Below, piece after piece: positions 26,253 to 35,978 of a stretch of DNA of 64,000 nt (position 1 is the first letter of the stretch; each line of letters begins with the position of its first letter). The stretch spans positions 955,001 through 1,019,000 of the forward strand of contig NZ_BMIH01000001.1 in NCBI RefSeq assembly GCF_014641735.1, in the 5' to 3' direction. Below the pieces are notes generated by a model. It made no database searches, was not told the origin of the DNA, and was given only the letters and a program-made list of their open reading frames with translations. The DNA comes from Sphingomonas metalli (GTDB lineage Bacteria; Pseudomonadota; Alphaproteobacteria; Sphingomonadales; Sphingomonadaceae). The position numbers and the translations under genes were made by a program.

Positions 26253-26288
26253 TCGGCGCAATCCTCGCCGCCAAATAGGAGAGGCGAG

Positions 26289-27791
26289 ATGCGGCAGATC
26301 GATCATGTGATCGCAGGCGGAGCCGGCGGCGGCGGCAGCGTGCGGACCGGTGAGGTGTTCGATCCCAATAGCGGCGAGATCCAGGCGCATGTCGCGCTCG
26401 GCTCGGCGGCCGAGCTCGAGCGCGCCGTCGCGGCGGCGCAGGCGGCGCAGCCCGGCTGGGCCGCCACCAACCCGCAGAGGCGCGCACGCGTGATGTTCCG
26501 CTTCAAGGAGCTGGTCGAGCGCGAGATGGATGCGCTGGCGCACCTCCTCTCCTCCGAGCACGGCAAGGTGATCGCCGACGCCAAGGGGGACATTCAGCGC
26601 GGGCTGGAGGTGATCGAGTTCGCCTGCGGCATCCCGCATGTGCTGAAGGGCGAGTATACGCAGGGCGCAGGACCCGGCATCGACGTCTATTCGATGCGGC
26701 TGCCGGTCGGCATCGGCGCGGGCATCACGCCGTTCAACTTTCCGGCGATGATCCCGATGTGGATGTTCGGCGTCGCCATCGCCTGCGGCAACGCCTTCAT
26801 CCTCAAGCCGTCCGAGCGCGATCCCTCGGTGCCGGTGCGCCTCGCCGAACTGATGCTGGAGGCGGGCGCGCCCGAGGGCGTGTTGCAGGTCGTGCATGGC
26901 GACAAGGAGATGGTCGACGCGATCCTCGACCATCCGGCGATCGGCGCGATCAGCTTCGTCGGCTCGTCCGATATCGCGCACTATGTCTACCGGCGCGGGG
27001 TCGAGGCGGGCAAGCGCGTGCAGGCGATGGGCGGAGCCAAGAACCATGGCATCGTCATGCCCGACGCCGATCTGGATCAGGTGGTCGCCGACCTGTCCGG
27101 CGCGGCCTTCGGCTCGGCGGGGGAGCGGTGCATGGCGCTGCCGGTGGTGGTGCCGGTGGGGGATGAGACCGCGGACCGGCTGCGCGAGAAGCTGATCCCG
27201 GCGATCGCCGCCCTGCGCGTCGGCGTCTCGACCGATGCGGACGCGCATTACGGCCCGGTGGTCAACGCCGCGCACAAGGCCCGCGTCGAACAGTGGATCC
27301 AGACCGGCGTCGACGAGGGCGCGGAGCTGGTCGTCGACGGGCGCGGCTTCGCGTTGCAGGGGCATGAGCGGGGCTTCTTCATCGGCCCCAGCCTGTTCGA
27401 CCGCGTGACGCCGCAGATGCAGAGCTACAAGGAGGAGATTTTCGGCCCCGTCCTCCAAATCGTGCGCGCACCCGATTTCGAGACGGCGCTGCGCCTGCCC
27501 AGCGAGCATCAGTACGGCAACGGCGTCGCGATCTTCACCCGCAACGGCCATGCCGCGCGCGAGTTCGCGGCGCGGGTCAATGTCGGCATGGTCGGGATCA
27601 ACGTGCCGATTCCGGTGCCGGTCGCCTATCACACCTTCGGCGGGTGGAAGCGCTCGGCGTTCGGCGACGTGAACCAGCACGGCACGGAGGGCGTTCGCTT
27701 CTGGACCCGGGTGAAGACGGTGACGCAGCGCTGGCCCGATGGCGGCGTGGGCGAGGCCGCCAACGCCTTCGTCATTCCGACCATGGGGTGA
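26289..27791 (+). CDS. mmsA: Methylmalonate-semialdehyde dehydrogenase (CoA-acylating)
   Basis: 500 residues of the aldehyde dehydrogenase superfamily, MmsA branch. Catalytic Cys 281 (GSAGERCMALP), oxyanion Asn 150 (PFNFPAMIPMWM), the KPSERDPSVP cofactor segment and GGWKRSAFGD near the C-terminus are all present. It converts methylmalonate semialdehyde, the end of valine breakdown, to propionyl-CoA with NAD and CoA. ATG at 26289 is preceded by AGGAGAGG. It leads the operon with the lipoprotein, acyl-CoA dehydrogenase, hydrolase, hydratase and mmsB. Confidence 0.96.
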   Translation: MRQIDHVIAGGAGGGGSVRTGEVFDPNSGEIQAHVALGSAAELERAVAAAQAAQPGWAATNPQRRARVMFRFKELVEREMDALAHLLSSEHGKVIADAKGDIQRGLEVIEFACGIPHVLKGEYTQGAGPGIDVYSMRLPVGIGAGITPFNFPAMIPMWMFGVAIACGNAFILKPSERDPSVPVRLAELMLEAGAPEGVLQVVHGDKEMVDAILDHPAIGAISFVGSSDIAHYVYRRGVEAGKRVQAMGGAKNHGIVMPDADLDQVVADLSGAAFGSAGERCMALPVVVPVGDETADRLREKLIPAIAALRVGVSTDADAHYGPVVNAAHKARVEQWIQTGVDEGAELVVDGRGFALQGHERGFFIGPSLFDRVTPQMQSYKEEIFGPVLQIVRAPDFETALRLPSEHQYGNGVAIFTRNGHAAREFAARVNVGMVGINVPIPVPVAYHTFGGWKRSAFGDVNQHGTEGVRFWTRVKTVTQRWPDGGVGEAANAFVIPTMG

Positions 27792-27796
27792 AGCCG

Positions 27797-28309
27797 ATGA
27801 TCCTGCGCCACGTTCCCGTCCTGCTGCCGCTGCTCGCGCTCGCCGCCTGTGGCGGGGGGAGCGACATGCCCGCCAACAACGACAGCGCTCAGGACAGCGC
27901 GGTGGTGGAGGAAGCGCCCTCGCAATTGCAGGACGATCCGGCCAACACGGTCGTGCCGCTGGGCAATGTCGCGCAGCCGCAACCGGTCGCCGCCATCCCG
28001 CAGGCTTTTCGCGGGCGCTGGGGCCTCGTGCCCAACGACTGCGATCCGAAGCGCGCCGACAACAAGGGGCTGATGACGGTGGAGGCGACGATGCTCCGCT
28101 TCTACGAATCGCGGGCCACGGCGTCGAAGGTGGCGGCGACCGACGCGGTGATGACCGCCGATCTCGCCTTCTCGGGCGAGGGGCAGACATGGACGCAGCA
28201 GGCCCGCTTCACCTTGCAGAATGACGGGCGCACGCTGGTGCGCGAAGGGGGCGAGGAAGGCACGCTCACCTATAGCAAATGCCCTGCCCTGACGGACCCT
28301 GCCGCATGA
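27797..28309 (+). CDS. Lipoprotein of unknown function inside the valine operon
   Basis: 170 residues with a lipoprotein signal (LLPLLALAAC, lipobox Cys 19), a low-complexity Asn/Asp/Gln-rich linker, and a compact C-terminal domain (FRGRWGLVPNDCDPKRADNKG, LRFYESRATASKV, LVREGGEEGTLTYSKC) with two Cys that may pair. It starts 5 bases after mmsA and overlaps the acyl-CoA dehydrogenase start by 4 bases (ATGA), so it is a true operon member. I know of no role for an envelope lipoprotein in valine oxidation. Confidence 0.85.
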   Translation: MILRHVPVLLPLLALAACGGGSDMPANNDSAQDSAVVEEAPSQLQDDPANTVVPLGNVAQPQPVAAIPQAFRGRWGLVPNDCDPKRADNKGLMTVEATMLRFYESRATASKVAATDAVMTADLAFSGEGQTWTQQARFTLQNDGRTLVREGGEEGTLTYSKCPALTDPAA

Positions 28310-29451
28310 CGAACCAGTTCGACCTGACCGATGATCAGCGCGAGATCCAGGAGCTGGCGCGCCGCTTCACCGCCGACCGCATCACGCCCTTTGCGGGCGA
28401 GTGGGACGAGACGCATCATTATCCGGTCGATGTCTGGAAGGCGGCCGGCGCGCTGGGCTTCGGCGCCATCTATGTCAGCGAGGAGTCGGGTGGCATCGCG
28501 CTCGGCCGGCTCGAGGCGGCGCTGGTGATGGAAGCGATGGCCTATGGCTGTCCCGCGACCAGCGCCTTCATCTCGATCCACAATATGGCGGCGTGGATGA
28601 TCGACCGGTTCGGATCGGCCGAGATCAAGCAGCGCCTCCTTCCCGGCCTCGTCACGATGGAGACGATCGGCAGCTACTGCCTGACCGAGCCCGGCTCAGG
28701 CTCCGACGCCGCGGCGCTGAAGACGAGTGCGCGGCGCGACGGCGACCATTATGTGCTGAACGGCACCAAGCAGTTCATTTCCGGCGCGGGCTATAACGAC
28801 CTCTATGTCTGCATGGTGCGGACGGGCGCGGAGAAGAGCCGCGGGATCAGCGCCATCGTGGTCGAGAAGGACACGCCCGGCCTGTCCTTCGGCGCGCCGG
28901 AACGGAAGCTCGGCTGGAACGCCAGTCCGACCGCGCAGGTGATCTTCGAGGATTGCCGCGTGCCGGTCGCCAATCTGGTCGGCGGCGAGGGCGAGGGATT
29001 CCGGATCGCGATGGCGGGGCTCGACGGCGGACGGCTGAACATCGGCGCCTGCTCGCTGGGCGGGGCGCAGCGATGCCTCGACGAATCGATCCGCTACACC
29101 CGGGAGCGCCAGCAGTTCGGCCAGCCGATCGCGGATTTCCAGAACACGCAGTTCACCCTTGCCGACATGGCCACCGATCTGGAGGCGGCACGCGCGCTCC
29201 TGTACCTGGCCGCGGCGAAGGTGGGGGCGGATGCGCCGGACAAGTCGCGCTTCTCCGCCATGGCCAAGCGGCTGGCGACGGACAGCGGCTCGTCCATCGT
29301 CGACCGGGCGCTGCAGCTGCATGGCGGCTATGGCTATCTGAAGGACTATCCGATCGAGCGCTTCTGGCGCGACCTGCGGGTGCATTCGATCCTGGAGGGG
29401 ACCAACCAGGTGATGCGGATGATCGTCGGCCGGGAGCTGACGCGGCAGTGA
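28306..29451 (+). CDS. Acyl-CoA dehydrogenase, probably isobutyryl-CoA dehydrogenase
   Basis: 381 residues, full acyl-CoA dehydrogenase fold: N-terminal helical domain, FAD-binding signature YCLTEPGSGSDAAALKT, and C-terminal LHGGYGYLKDYPIERFWRD with the catalytic Glu expected in ILEGTNQVMRM. The FAD enzyme oxidises isobutyryl-CoA to methacrylyl-CoA; the substrate is assigned from the operon (mmsA, hydroxyisobutyryl-CoA hydrolase, mmsB) and resemblance to ACAD8. Electrons would go to ETF, which is not encoded here. Confidence 0.93.
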   Translation: MTNQFDLTDDQREIQELARRFTADRITPFAGEWDETHHYPVDVWKAAGALGFGAIYVSEESGGIALGRLEAALVMEAMAYGCPATSAFISIHNMAAWMIDRFGSAEIKQRLLPGLVTMETIGSYCLTEPGSGSDAAALKTSARRDGDHYVLNGTKQFISGAGYNDLYVCMVRTGAEKSRGISAIVVEKDTPGLSFGAPERKLGWNASPTAQVIFEDCRVPVANLVGGEGEGFRIAMAGLDGGRLNIGACSLGGAQRCLDESIRYTRERQQFGQPIADFQNTQFTLADMATDLEAARALLYLAAAKVGADAPDKSRFSAMAKRLATDSGSSIVDRALQLHGGYGYLKDYPIERFWRDLRVHSILEGTNQVMRMIVGRELTRQ

Positions 29452-29468
29452 GGGGGGAAGCATTTCAA

Positions 29469-29604
29469 GATCCTCCCCGCTCGCGGGGAGGGGGACCGCG
29501 CCGCGCAGCGGCGTGGTGGAGGGGGATCGCCCCAAGCGAGTCGTGCGTGGAGACCCCCCTCCACCATGCTGCGCATGGTCCCCCTCCCCGTGCCGGGGAG
29601 GATC
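29469..29604. repeat. Family-B repeat supplying a ribosome-binding site
   Basis: 136 bases with inverted ends GATCCTCCCC and GGGGAGGATC, inner GTGGTGGAGGGGG and CCCCCTCCACC arms. The right end stops one base before the ATG of the next gene, and its GGGGAGG is the only Shine-Dalgarno candidate for that start. The repeat fills the whole gap between the dehydrogenase and hydrolase genes. Confidence 0.9.
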
Positions 29605-29605
29605 T

Positions 29606-30646
29606 ATGACCGACGAACTCATCGCCACCGTCGAGGGCCACACAGGCCGGCTGCGGCTCAACCGGCCCAGGGCGCTCCACGCGCTCACCGTCGCGATGTG
29701 CGAGGGGGTGCTGGCCGCGCTGGAGGACTGGCGCGGCGACGACGGCGTGCGCGCGATCATCCTCGACCATGCCGAGGGCCGCGGCTTCTGCGCGGGTGGG
29801 GACATCCGGCTGCTGGCGGAGAGCGGCGCGGGGGATGGCTCGGCGGCGCGGCACTTCTTCGCGACCGAGTACCGGATGAACCACCGGCTGTTCACCTATG
29901 CCAAGCCGATCGTCGCGGTGATGGACGGGGTGACGATGGGCGGCGGCGTCGGCATCGCCCTGCCCTGCCGCTATCGCGTCGCGACCGAGAATACGCGGCT
30001 GGCGATGCCGGAGACGGGGATCGGCCTGTTCCCCGATGTCGGCGGCGGCTGGTATCTGTCGCGGCTGCCGGGACGGATCGGGCAGTATCTGGCGCTGACC
30101 GGGCATCGGCTCGACGGGGCGGAGGCGGCGGCGCTGGAGCTGGCGACGCATTATGTGCCGGCCGCGCGGGTCGAGGCACTGAAGGCGCGGATCGTGGCCG
30201 CGCCCGAGGATGTGGCGGCGGCGCTCAATGCGCTGGCGGAGGCGCCGCCCGCGGCACCGATCCTGCAGCATCGCGTGGCGATCGACCGGCTGTTCGCGTC
30301 CGACACGCTGGAAGAGGTGTTCGCGGCGCTGGCCGCGGACGGCGGCGAATGGGCGACCGCGCAGCTGGCGACGCTGCGGACCAAGTCGCCGCAGACGATG
30401 AAGGTGTCGCTCCGCCTGCTGAAGGACGGCGCGCGGATGGCGAGCTTCGCCGACGAGATGACGCAGGAATATGCCGTCGCGAGCCGGGTGGTGCAGCGCC
30501 ACGACTTCCTCGAAGGCGTGCGCGCGGTGATCGTCGACAAGGACAATGCGCCGCGCTGGAACCCGGCGACACCCGAGGGGGTGAGCGATCATGTCATCGA
30601 CCAGATCTTCGCGCCGTTGCCGGAGGACGAGGCGTGGCGGCCGTGA
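29606..30646 (+). CDS. 3-hydroxyisobutyryl-CoA hydrolase (enoyl-CoA hydratase superfamily)
   Basis: 346 residues; the length and the C-terminal extension past the crotonase core are typical of the hydrolase rather than a hydratase. Crotonase landmarks: GRGFCAGGDIRLL (oxyanion hole), MDGVTMGGGVGIAL, and MPETGIGLFPDVGGGWYLSRL with the catalytic Glu/Asp pair. The step is hydrolysis of 3-hydroxyisobutyryl-CoA to free acid in valine breakdown. Its translation start depends on GGGGAGG at the end of the preceding family-B repeat, four bases before the ATG. Confidence 0.93.
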   Translation: MTDELIATVEGHTGRLRLNRPRALHALTVAMCEGVLAALEDWRGDDGVRAIILDHAEGRGFCAGGDIRLLAESGAGDGSAARHFFATEYRMNHRLFTYAKPIVAVMDGVTMGGGVGIALPCRYRVATENTRLAMPETGIGLFPDVGGGWYLSRLPGRIGQYLALTGHRLDGAEAAALELATHYVPAARVEALKARIVAAPEDVAAALNALAEAPPAAPILQHRVAIDRLFASDTLEEVFAALAADGGEWATAQLATLRTKSPQTMKVSLRLLKDGARMASFADEMTQEYAVASRVVQRHDFLEGVRAVIVDKDNAPRWNPATPEGVSDHVIDQIFAPLPEDEAWRP

Positions 30647-30652
30647 TGCAGT

Positions 30653-30737
30653 CCGTCACCCCGGCGCAGGCCGGGGTCTTTTGCGGCGAGGCGCGCGGCA
30701 TGTAACGGGGAGACCCCGGCCTGCGCCGGGGTGACGG
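30653..30737. repeat. REP-like paired hairpin (CCCCGGC variant)
   Basis: Mirrored ends CCGTCACCCCGGCGCAGGCC and GGCCTGCGCCGGGGTGACGG, each arm a strong GC hairpin. It lies inside the valine operon, between the hydrolase and the enoyl-CoA hydratase, and could act as an mRNA-stabilising or attenuating structure. Confidence 0.9.
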
Positions 30738-30759
30738 ACAGGAGACGAAGGGCAAGCGC

Positions 30760-31533
30760 ATGAGCTACGAAACCATCATCGTCGAACAGCGCGGGGCGGT
30801 GACGCTGGTCACGCTCAACCGGCCCAAGGCGCTCAACGCGCTGAACGGGCAGGTGCTGGACGAGCTGCTCGCCGCCATGGCCGCGTTCGATGCCGATCCT
30901 GCGCAAGGCTGTGCGGTGATCACCGGCAGCGAGAAGGCGTTCGCCGCCGGCGCGGACATCAAGGAGATGCAGGCGCAGGGCTTTGCGACCATGTACGGCC
31001 ACGACTTCTTCGCCGGCTGGGATCGCTTCACCCGCACGCGCAAGCCGATCATCGCGGCGGTCGCGGGCTATGCGCTGGGCGGCGGGTGCGAGCTGGCGAT
31101 GATGTGCGACTTCATCCTCGCCGCCGATACCGCGAATTTCGGCCAGCCCGAGATCAAGCTCGCCGTCTCGCCGGGCATGGGCGGATCGCAGCGGCTGGCG
31201 CGCGCGGTGGGCAAGGCCAAGGCGATGGAAATGTGCCTGACCGGGCGGATGATGGACGCCCAAGAGGCCGAGCGCGCCGGGCTGGTCAGCCGCATCGTCC
31301 CTGCCGCCGAGCTGGTCGAGGAGGCGGTGAAAACCGCCGCGACGATCGCCGGCATGGCGCCGCTGGCGGTGCTGGCGAACAAGGAGATGGTCAACACGGC
31401 CTTCGAGACGGGGCTGGCCGCGGGCGTCCAGTTCGAGCGCCGGCTGTTCCACGGGCTGTTCGGCACCGAGGACCAGAAGGAAGGCATGGCCGCCTTTGTC
31501 GAGAAGCGCGCCGGGGTGTGGACCGGCCGGTAA
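30760..31533 (+). CDS. Enoyl-CoA hydratase, probably methacrylyl-CoA hydratase
   Basis: 257 residues, single-domain crotonase. Oxyanion-hole segments [11 protein letters not shown] and [15 protein letters not shown]; catalytic Glu pair expected in [19 protein letters not shown]. In this operon it should hydrate methacrylyl-CoA to 3-hydroxyisobutyryl-CoA, between the dehydrogenase and the hydrolase. Very similar proteins act as general short-chain hydratases, so specificity rests on context. Confidence 0.94.
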   Translation: MSYETIIVEQRGAVTLVTLNRPKALNALNGQVLDELLAAMAAFDADPAQGCAVITGSEKAFAAGADIKEMQAQGFATMYGHDFFAGWDRFTRTRKPIIAAVAGYALGGGCELAMMCDFILAADTANFGQPEIKLAVSPGMGGSQRLARAVGKAKAMEMCLTGRMMDAQEAERAGLVSRIVPAAELVEEAVKTAATIAGMAPLAVLANKEMVNTAFETGLAAGVQFERRLFHGLFGTEDQKEGMAAFVEKRAGVWTGR

Positions 31534-31595
31534 TGCCTGCCGCACGGCCGGCGGCAGACCGGCCGCGGCGACGACGATCGAGAGGATGAACGACC

Positions 31596-32465
31596 ATGGC
31601 ACGCATCGCCTTTATCGGACTGGGCAATATGGGCGGCGGCATGGCCGCCAATCTGGCGCGGGCGGGGCACGACGTGCGCGCCTTCGACCTCTCCGCCGAG
31701 GCGCTGGAGCGGGCGCGCGAGGCGGGTTGCTCGCCGGCGGACAGTGCCGTCGCCGCGGCGGAGGGAGCGGAAGCGGTCGTGACGATGCTGCCGGCGGGGC
31801 GACATGTGGCCGAGGTGCATGAGGCGCTGCGCGAGGTGCTGCCGGCGGGAGCGTTGCTGATCGACTGCTCGACGATCGACGTGACCACCGCGCGCGCCGT
31901 CGGCGAAGCCGCCGCGGCGCAGGGACTGACGGCCGTCGACGCGCCGGTCTCGGGCGGGATCGCCGCGGCGCAGGCGGGCACGCTGACCTTCATGGTCGGC
32001 GGGACGGCGGAGGGCTTCGCCCGCGCACAGCCGATCCTGGCGGCGATGGGCAAGGCGGTGATCCATGCCGGTGGTGCGGGCGCGGGCCAGGCGGCCAAGA
32101 TCTGCAACAACATGATCCTGGGCGCGACGATGATCGCGACCTGCGAGGCCTTCGCCCTGGCGGAGAGACTGGGGCTGGAGGCGCAGGCCTTCTACGACAT
32201 CGCCAGCGTCTCGTCGGGGCAGAGCTGGTCGATGACGAGCTATTGCCCGGTGCCGGGCGTGGGGCCGGTGACCCCGGCGGACAACGGCTATCGCGGCGGG
32301 TTCGCGAGTGCGCTGATGCTCAAGGACCTGCGGCTGGCGATGGAAGCCGCGGCGGAGGCCGGGGCGGAGGTGCCGATGGGGTCGCGCGCGGCGGAACGCT
32401 ATGAGGCGTTCGCGGCGGAGCATGGGGGGACGGACTTTTCGGGGATTATCGAGAGCTTTCGGTGA
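31596..32465 (+). CDS. mmsB: 3-hydroxyisobutyrate dehydrogenase
   Basis: 289 residues. N-terminal NAD-binding motif FIGLGNMGGGMAANL, substrate motif DAPVSGGIAAAQAGTL and the conserved GAGQAAKICNNM segment with catalytic Lys. It oxidises 3-hydroxyisobutyrate to methylmalonate semialdehyde, the substrate of MmsA at the head of the operon. It is the last gene; a family-C inverted repeat follows and may terminate transcription. Confidence 0.96.
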   Translation: MARIAFIGLGNMGGGMAANLARAGHDVRAFDLSAEALERAREAGCSPADSAVAAAEGAEAVVTMLPAGRHVAEVHEALREVLPAGALLIDCSTIDVTTARAVGEAAAAQGLTAVDAPVSGGIAAAQAGTLTFMVGGTAEGFARAQPILAAMGKAVIHAGGAGAGQAAKICNNMILGATMIATCEAFALAERLGLEAQAFYDIASVSSGQSWSMTSYCPVPGVGPVTPADNGYRGGFASALMLKDLRLAMEAAAEAGAEVPMGSRAAERYEAFAAEHGGTDFSGIIESFR

Positions 32466-32497
32466 GGGGCGGGTTGGTGGCGGCCCTGCCCCACTTC

Positions 32498-32593
32498 CGC
32501 TCGCCCTGAGCTTGTCGAAGGGCTGCCTTTTTCTCGAGCGGAGCGCTCGCGGCTCGGAGAAGGGCAGTGCTTCGACAGGCTCAGCACGAACGG
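32498..32593. repeat. Family-C inverted repeat (cttcgacaggctcag)
   Basis: Outer arms CGCTCGCCCTGAGCTTGTCGAAG and CTTCGACAGGCTCAGCACGAACGG enclose a second hairpin-forming core. It sits between the convergent mmsB and FAH-family genes and may serve as a two-way transcription terminator. Related arms occur at 41049-41136 and 46244-46280. Confidence 0.82.
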
Positions 32594-32634
32594 GAGAGGA
32601 GCGGGACGAGACATGCCCGCCCCCGCGCTCCCCC

Positions 32635-33627
32635 CTACAGCGCTTTCACCGCGACCGTCTTCACCTCCGCCTGCGCCAGCGGGTTGCGCAGCGGCAGGGT
32701 GAAGGGCGCCGCCTCGATCTCGAAAATGTCGCCAATCTCGGTGCGGATGCCGTCACTGAATGACAGGGTCGCCGTGCCGAAGAAGTGGACATGGACGTCG
32801 CCGGGCCGGCGGAACAAATCGTATTTGAAGTGATGCGCCTCGAGGTTCGAGAGATAGTGCGACATGTTCGCCTCTCCCGACAGGAAGGGCTTTTCCCACA
32901 GGGTCTCGCCGCCGCGCAGGATGCGGCTGGTGCCCTCGACATGCTCGGGCGCGGGGCCGACAAGCAGCTCGGGGCCGAGCGCGGCCTGGCGCAGCTTGCT
33001 GTGCGCGAGCCAGAGGTAATTGTGCCGCTCGGTCACATGGTCGCTGAACTCGTTGGCGAGGCACAGGCCGAGCCGCCACGGCGTCCCGTCCGGGCCGATG
33101 ATGTAGATGCCGGCCAGTTCCGGCTCCTCGCCGCCGTCCTGCGCGAAGGCGGGCATGGTCAGCGCGTCGCCGGGGCCGACGGTGCCGGTGCCGTCGCCCT
33201 TGTAGAACCATTCGGGCTGCTGGCCGGTCTGCCCGGCCGCGGGCTTGCCGCCCTCGACGCCTTCCAGGAACATGCGCATCGAGTCGGTCTGCGCCTCTGG
33301 CGCGGCGGCGGCGGCGTGCATCTTGGCGCGGCCTTCCGCCGAGCCGAGATGGGTGAGGCCCGTGCCGGTCATGATGAGGTGTGCGGGATCGGGATGCGCG
33401 ATCGGCGCGGCGAGCCGGCCGGCGGCGTGCTCCGCGGCAGGATCGACCGCGTCGCCCCGGCCCGCTGCCTCGACCGCGGCGGCGAGGGTGTGCCCGGCGG
33501 CGATCGCGCGGCTGGCGAGGTCGTAGACGGTCTCGACGCCCGGCACGATCCAGGCCGCGTCGCCCTCTGCGGCGATCACCGCGCGGCCGCCATCCTCGCG
33601 CCGCTGCTGCAACAGGCGTAGCGCCAT
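32635..33627 (-). CDS. Fumarylacetoacetate hydrolase family protein (AraD1-like)
   Basis: 330 residues. The C-terminal two-thirds show the FAH fold with metal-site elements (HLGSAEGRAKMH, GEEPELAGIYIIGPDGTP, GLCLANEFSDHV). Family members cleave or dehydrate 2-keto-acid intermediates, and this length fits the AraD1-type group linked to sugar-acid breakdown. No other sugar-acid gene is adjacent, so the substrate is open. ATG at 33627 follows GAGAGGA. Confidence 0.85.
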   Translation of the reverse strand: MALRLLQQRREDGGRAVIAAEGDAAWIVPGVETVYDLASRAIAAGHTLAAAVEAAGRGDAVDPAAEHAAGRLAAPIAHPDPAHLIMTGTGLTHLGSAEGRAKMHAAAAAPEAQTDSMRMFLEGVEGGKPAAGQTGQQPEWFYKGDGTGTVGPGDALTMPAFAQDGGEEPELAGIYIIGPDGTPWRLGLCLANEFSDHVTERHNYLWLAHSKLRQAALGPELLVGPAPEHVEGTSRILRGGETLWEKPFLSGEANMSHYLSNLEAHHFKYDLFRRPGDVHVHFFGTATLSFSDGIRTEIGDIFEIEAAPFTLPLRNPLAQAEVKTVAVKAL

Positions 33628-33726
33628 CGATCCTCTCCCTCGTCGTTCCGGGCCGCATCTGCGGCGATGATTTGTCCGACTATATCCGGCGGGAGAGCAC
33701 GTCAACGGCGCTGTATCGCCCTCCCC

Positions 33727-35874
33727 TCACCCCGCCGCGAGCGCAGCGAGGAGCAGCAGAGCGACGATATTGGTGATCTTGATCATCGGGTTGACCGCGG
33801 GACCGGCGGTGTCCTTGTACGGATCGCCGACCGTGTCGCCGGTGACCGCGGCCTTGTGCGCCTCCGACCCCTTGCCGCCGTGATTGCCGTCCTCGATGAA
33901 CTTCTTGGCATTGTCCCACGCGCCGCCGCCACTGGTCATCGAGATGGCGACGAACAGCCCCGAGACGATCACGCCGAGCAGCATCGCGCCCAGCGCCGCG
34001 AAGCCCGAGGCCTGTCCCGCCACCTGCTTGATGACGAAATAGAGGATGATCGGCGAGGCGACCGGGAGCAGCGAGGGCACGATCATCTCGCGGATCGCGG
34101 CGCGGGTGACGAGGTCGACGGTGCGGCCGTAATTGGGGCGGCTGGTCCCCTCCATGATGCCCGGATTGTCGCGGAACTGGCCGCGCACCTCCTCCACCAC
34201 CGCACCCGCCGCGCGGCCGACCGCGGTCATGCCGAAGGCGCCGAACAGATAGGGGAGCAGCGCGCCGAGCAGCAGGCCGACGATCACATAGGGGTTGGAC
34301 AGGCTGAAATCGACCGTCACGTCCGGGAAATAGGTGCGCAGGTCGGTGGTATAGGCGCCGAACAGCACCAGTGCGGCGAGCGCGGCGGAGCCGATCGCAT
34401 AGCCCTTGGTCACCGCCTTGGTCGTGTTGCCCACCGCATCAAGCGCGTCGGTGCGGCTGCGCACGTCATCGGGCAGGCCCGCCATCTCGGCGATGCCGCC
34501 GGCATTGTCGGTGACCGGTCCGTAAGCATCCAGCGCGACGACCATCCCGGCCAGCGCCAGCATCGCCGTGGCGGCGAAGCCGATGCCGATGATCCCGGCG
34601 AGCTGATAGGTCGCGACCACCGCGATCACGATGACGAGCGTCGGCAGCGCGGTCGATTCGAGGCTGATCGCGAGGCCCTGGATCACGTTGGTGCCATGTC
34701 CGGTCTCGCTGGCGCGCGCGATCGACTTGACCGGACGATAGGCGGTGCCGGTGTAATATTCGGTGATCCACACGATCAGTCCGGTCACGGCGAGGCCGAT
34801 CGCCATGCACCAGAACAGATCGGTGCCGGTGAAGCCCGCCGCGGCGGTGGCGGGCGCACCCGCGGTCACCGCATCGGTGGCGGGATCGAGGAAGCCGGCG
34901 CCGCCGATCACCGCGTGCATGTCGCCCAGCGTCCAGCTGGTCGCCAGCCAGATCAGCGGCAGCGACAGGATCGCCGAGGTCCAGAAGCCCTTGTAGAGCG
35001 CACCCATGATGCTGCCCCGCCCCAGCCGCACCGCGTAGGTTCCGGCGATCGAGGCGAGGATGCACACCCCGCCCACCGCGAGCGGCAGGGTCATCAGCCG
35101 CATCAGCTCCTCGCCCGAGGCGCGGATCAGCAGCGCGATCGACACCATCGTCACGCCGAGCGTGACGACATAGGTCTCGAACAGGTCGGCGGCCATGCCC
35201 GCGCAGTCGCCGACATTGTCGCCGACATTGTCGGCGATGACCGCGGGGTTGCGGGGATCGTCCTCGGGAATGCCCGCCTCGACCTTGCCGACCAGATCGG
35301 CGCCGACATCGGCCGCCTTGGTGAAGATGCCGCCGCCGAGGCGCGCGAAGATCGAGATGAGGCTGGCGCCGAAGGCGAGCGCGGTGAGCGCCTCGACGAT
35401 CGCGCGGTCGTTGGGCGCGCGGCCGCCCGGGCCCGTCAGGTACCAGAAGAAGCCGGCGATCGCGAGCAGGCCGAGCCCTGCGACCAGCATGCCGGTCACC
35501 GCGCCCGAGCGGAAGGCGGTGGTGAGGCCCCCTTGCAGCGAGCCGCGCGCGGCCTCTGCGGTGCGGACGTTGGCGCGGACGGAGATGGTCATGCCGACAT
35601 AGCCGGCCACGCCCGACAGCACCGCACCGATCACGAACCCGACGGTCGACAGCGTGCCCAATGTTGCCAGCAGGATCACCGCGACGACCACGCCGACGAT
35701 GGCGATGGTGGTATATTGCCGCCCCAGATAGGCCTTGGCCCCTTCCTGGATGGCGGCGGCGATATCCTGCATCCGGGCATCGCCCGGCGACTGGCGCAAC
35801 ACCTGCGCGCTGGTGAGGATGCCATAGAGGACGGCGATGACGCCGCAGACCATGGCGAGGTAGACCGTCGTCAT
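33727..35874 (-). CDS. hppA: Membrane-bound proton-pumping pyrophosphatase
   Basis: 715 residues, about 16 membrane spans. The pyrophosphate site is intact: [21 protein letters not shown] near 189-209 and [16 protein letters not shown] at 215-230. The segment [16 protein letters not shown] (about 480-495) carries Lys instead of Ala, the established mark of the K+-independent, H+-pumping class. It couples PPi hydrolysis to proton export. It lies 99 bases upstream of the FAH gene and 104 bases after thiL on the same strand. Confidence 0.96.
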   Translation of the reverse strand: MTTVYLAMVCGVIAVLYGILTSAQVLRQSPGDARMQDIAAAIQEGAKAYLGRQYTTIAIVGVVVAVILLATLGTLSTVGFVIGAVLSGVAGYVGMTISVRANVRTAEAARGSLQGGLTTAFRSGAVTGMLVAGLGLLAIAGFFWYLTGPGGRAPNDRAIVEALTALAFGASLISIFARLGGGIFTKAADVGADLVGKVEAGIPEDDPRNPAVIADNVGDNVGDCAGMAADLFETYVVTLGVTMVSIALLIRASGEELMRLMTLPLAVGGVCILASIAGTYAVRLGRGSIMGALYKGFWTSAILSLPLIWLATSWTLGDMHAVIGGAGFLDPATDAVTAGAPATAAAGFTGTDLFWCMAIGLAVTGLIVWITEYYTGTAYRPVKSIARASETGHGTNVIQGLAISLESTALPTLVIVIAVVATYQLAGIIGIGFAATAMLALAGMVVALDAYGPVTDNAGGIAEMAGLPDDVRSRTDALDAVGNTTKAVTKGYAIGSAALAALVLFGAYTTDLRTYFPDVTVDFSLSNPYVIVGLLLGALLPYLFGAFGMTAVGRAAGAVVEEVRGQFRDNPGIMEGTSRPNYGRTVDLVTRAAIREMIVPSLLPVASPIILYFVIKQVAGQASGFAALGAMLLGVIVSGLFVAISMTSGGGAWDNAKKFIEDGNHGGKGSEAHKAAVTGDTVGDPYKDTAGPAVNPMIKITNIVALLLLAALAAG

Positions 35875-35978
35875 CCGCTCGCTCTCCTTCTCCTGTCCCG
35901 CACGGGCGCCATCATGGGCGTCCCGCGTCGGTCATCGGGGAAGCTACGCGATTCGCGGGCGCTGACAACCCATCCAGA

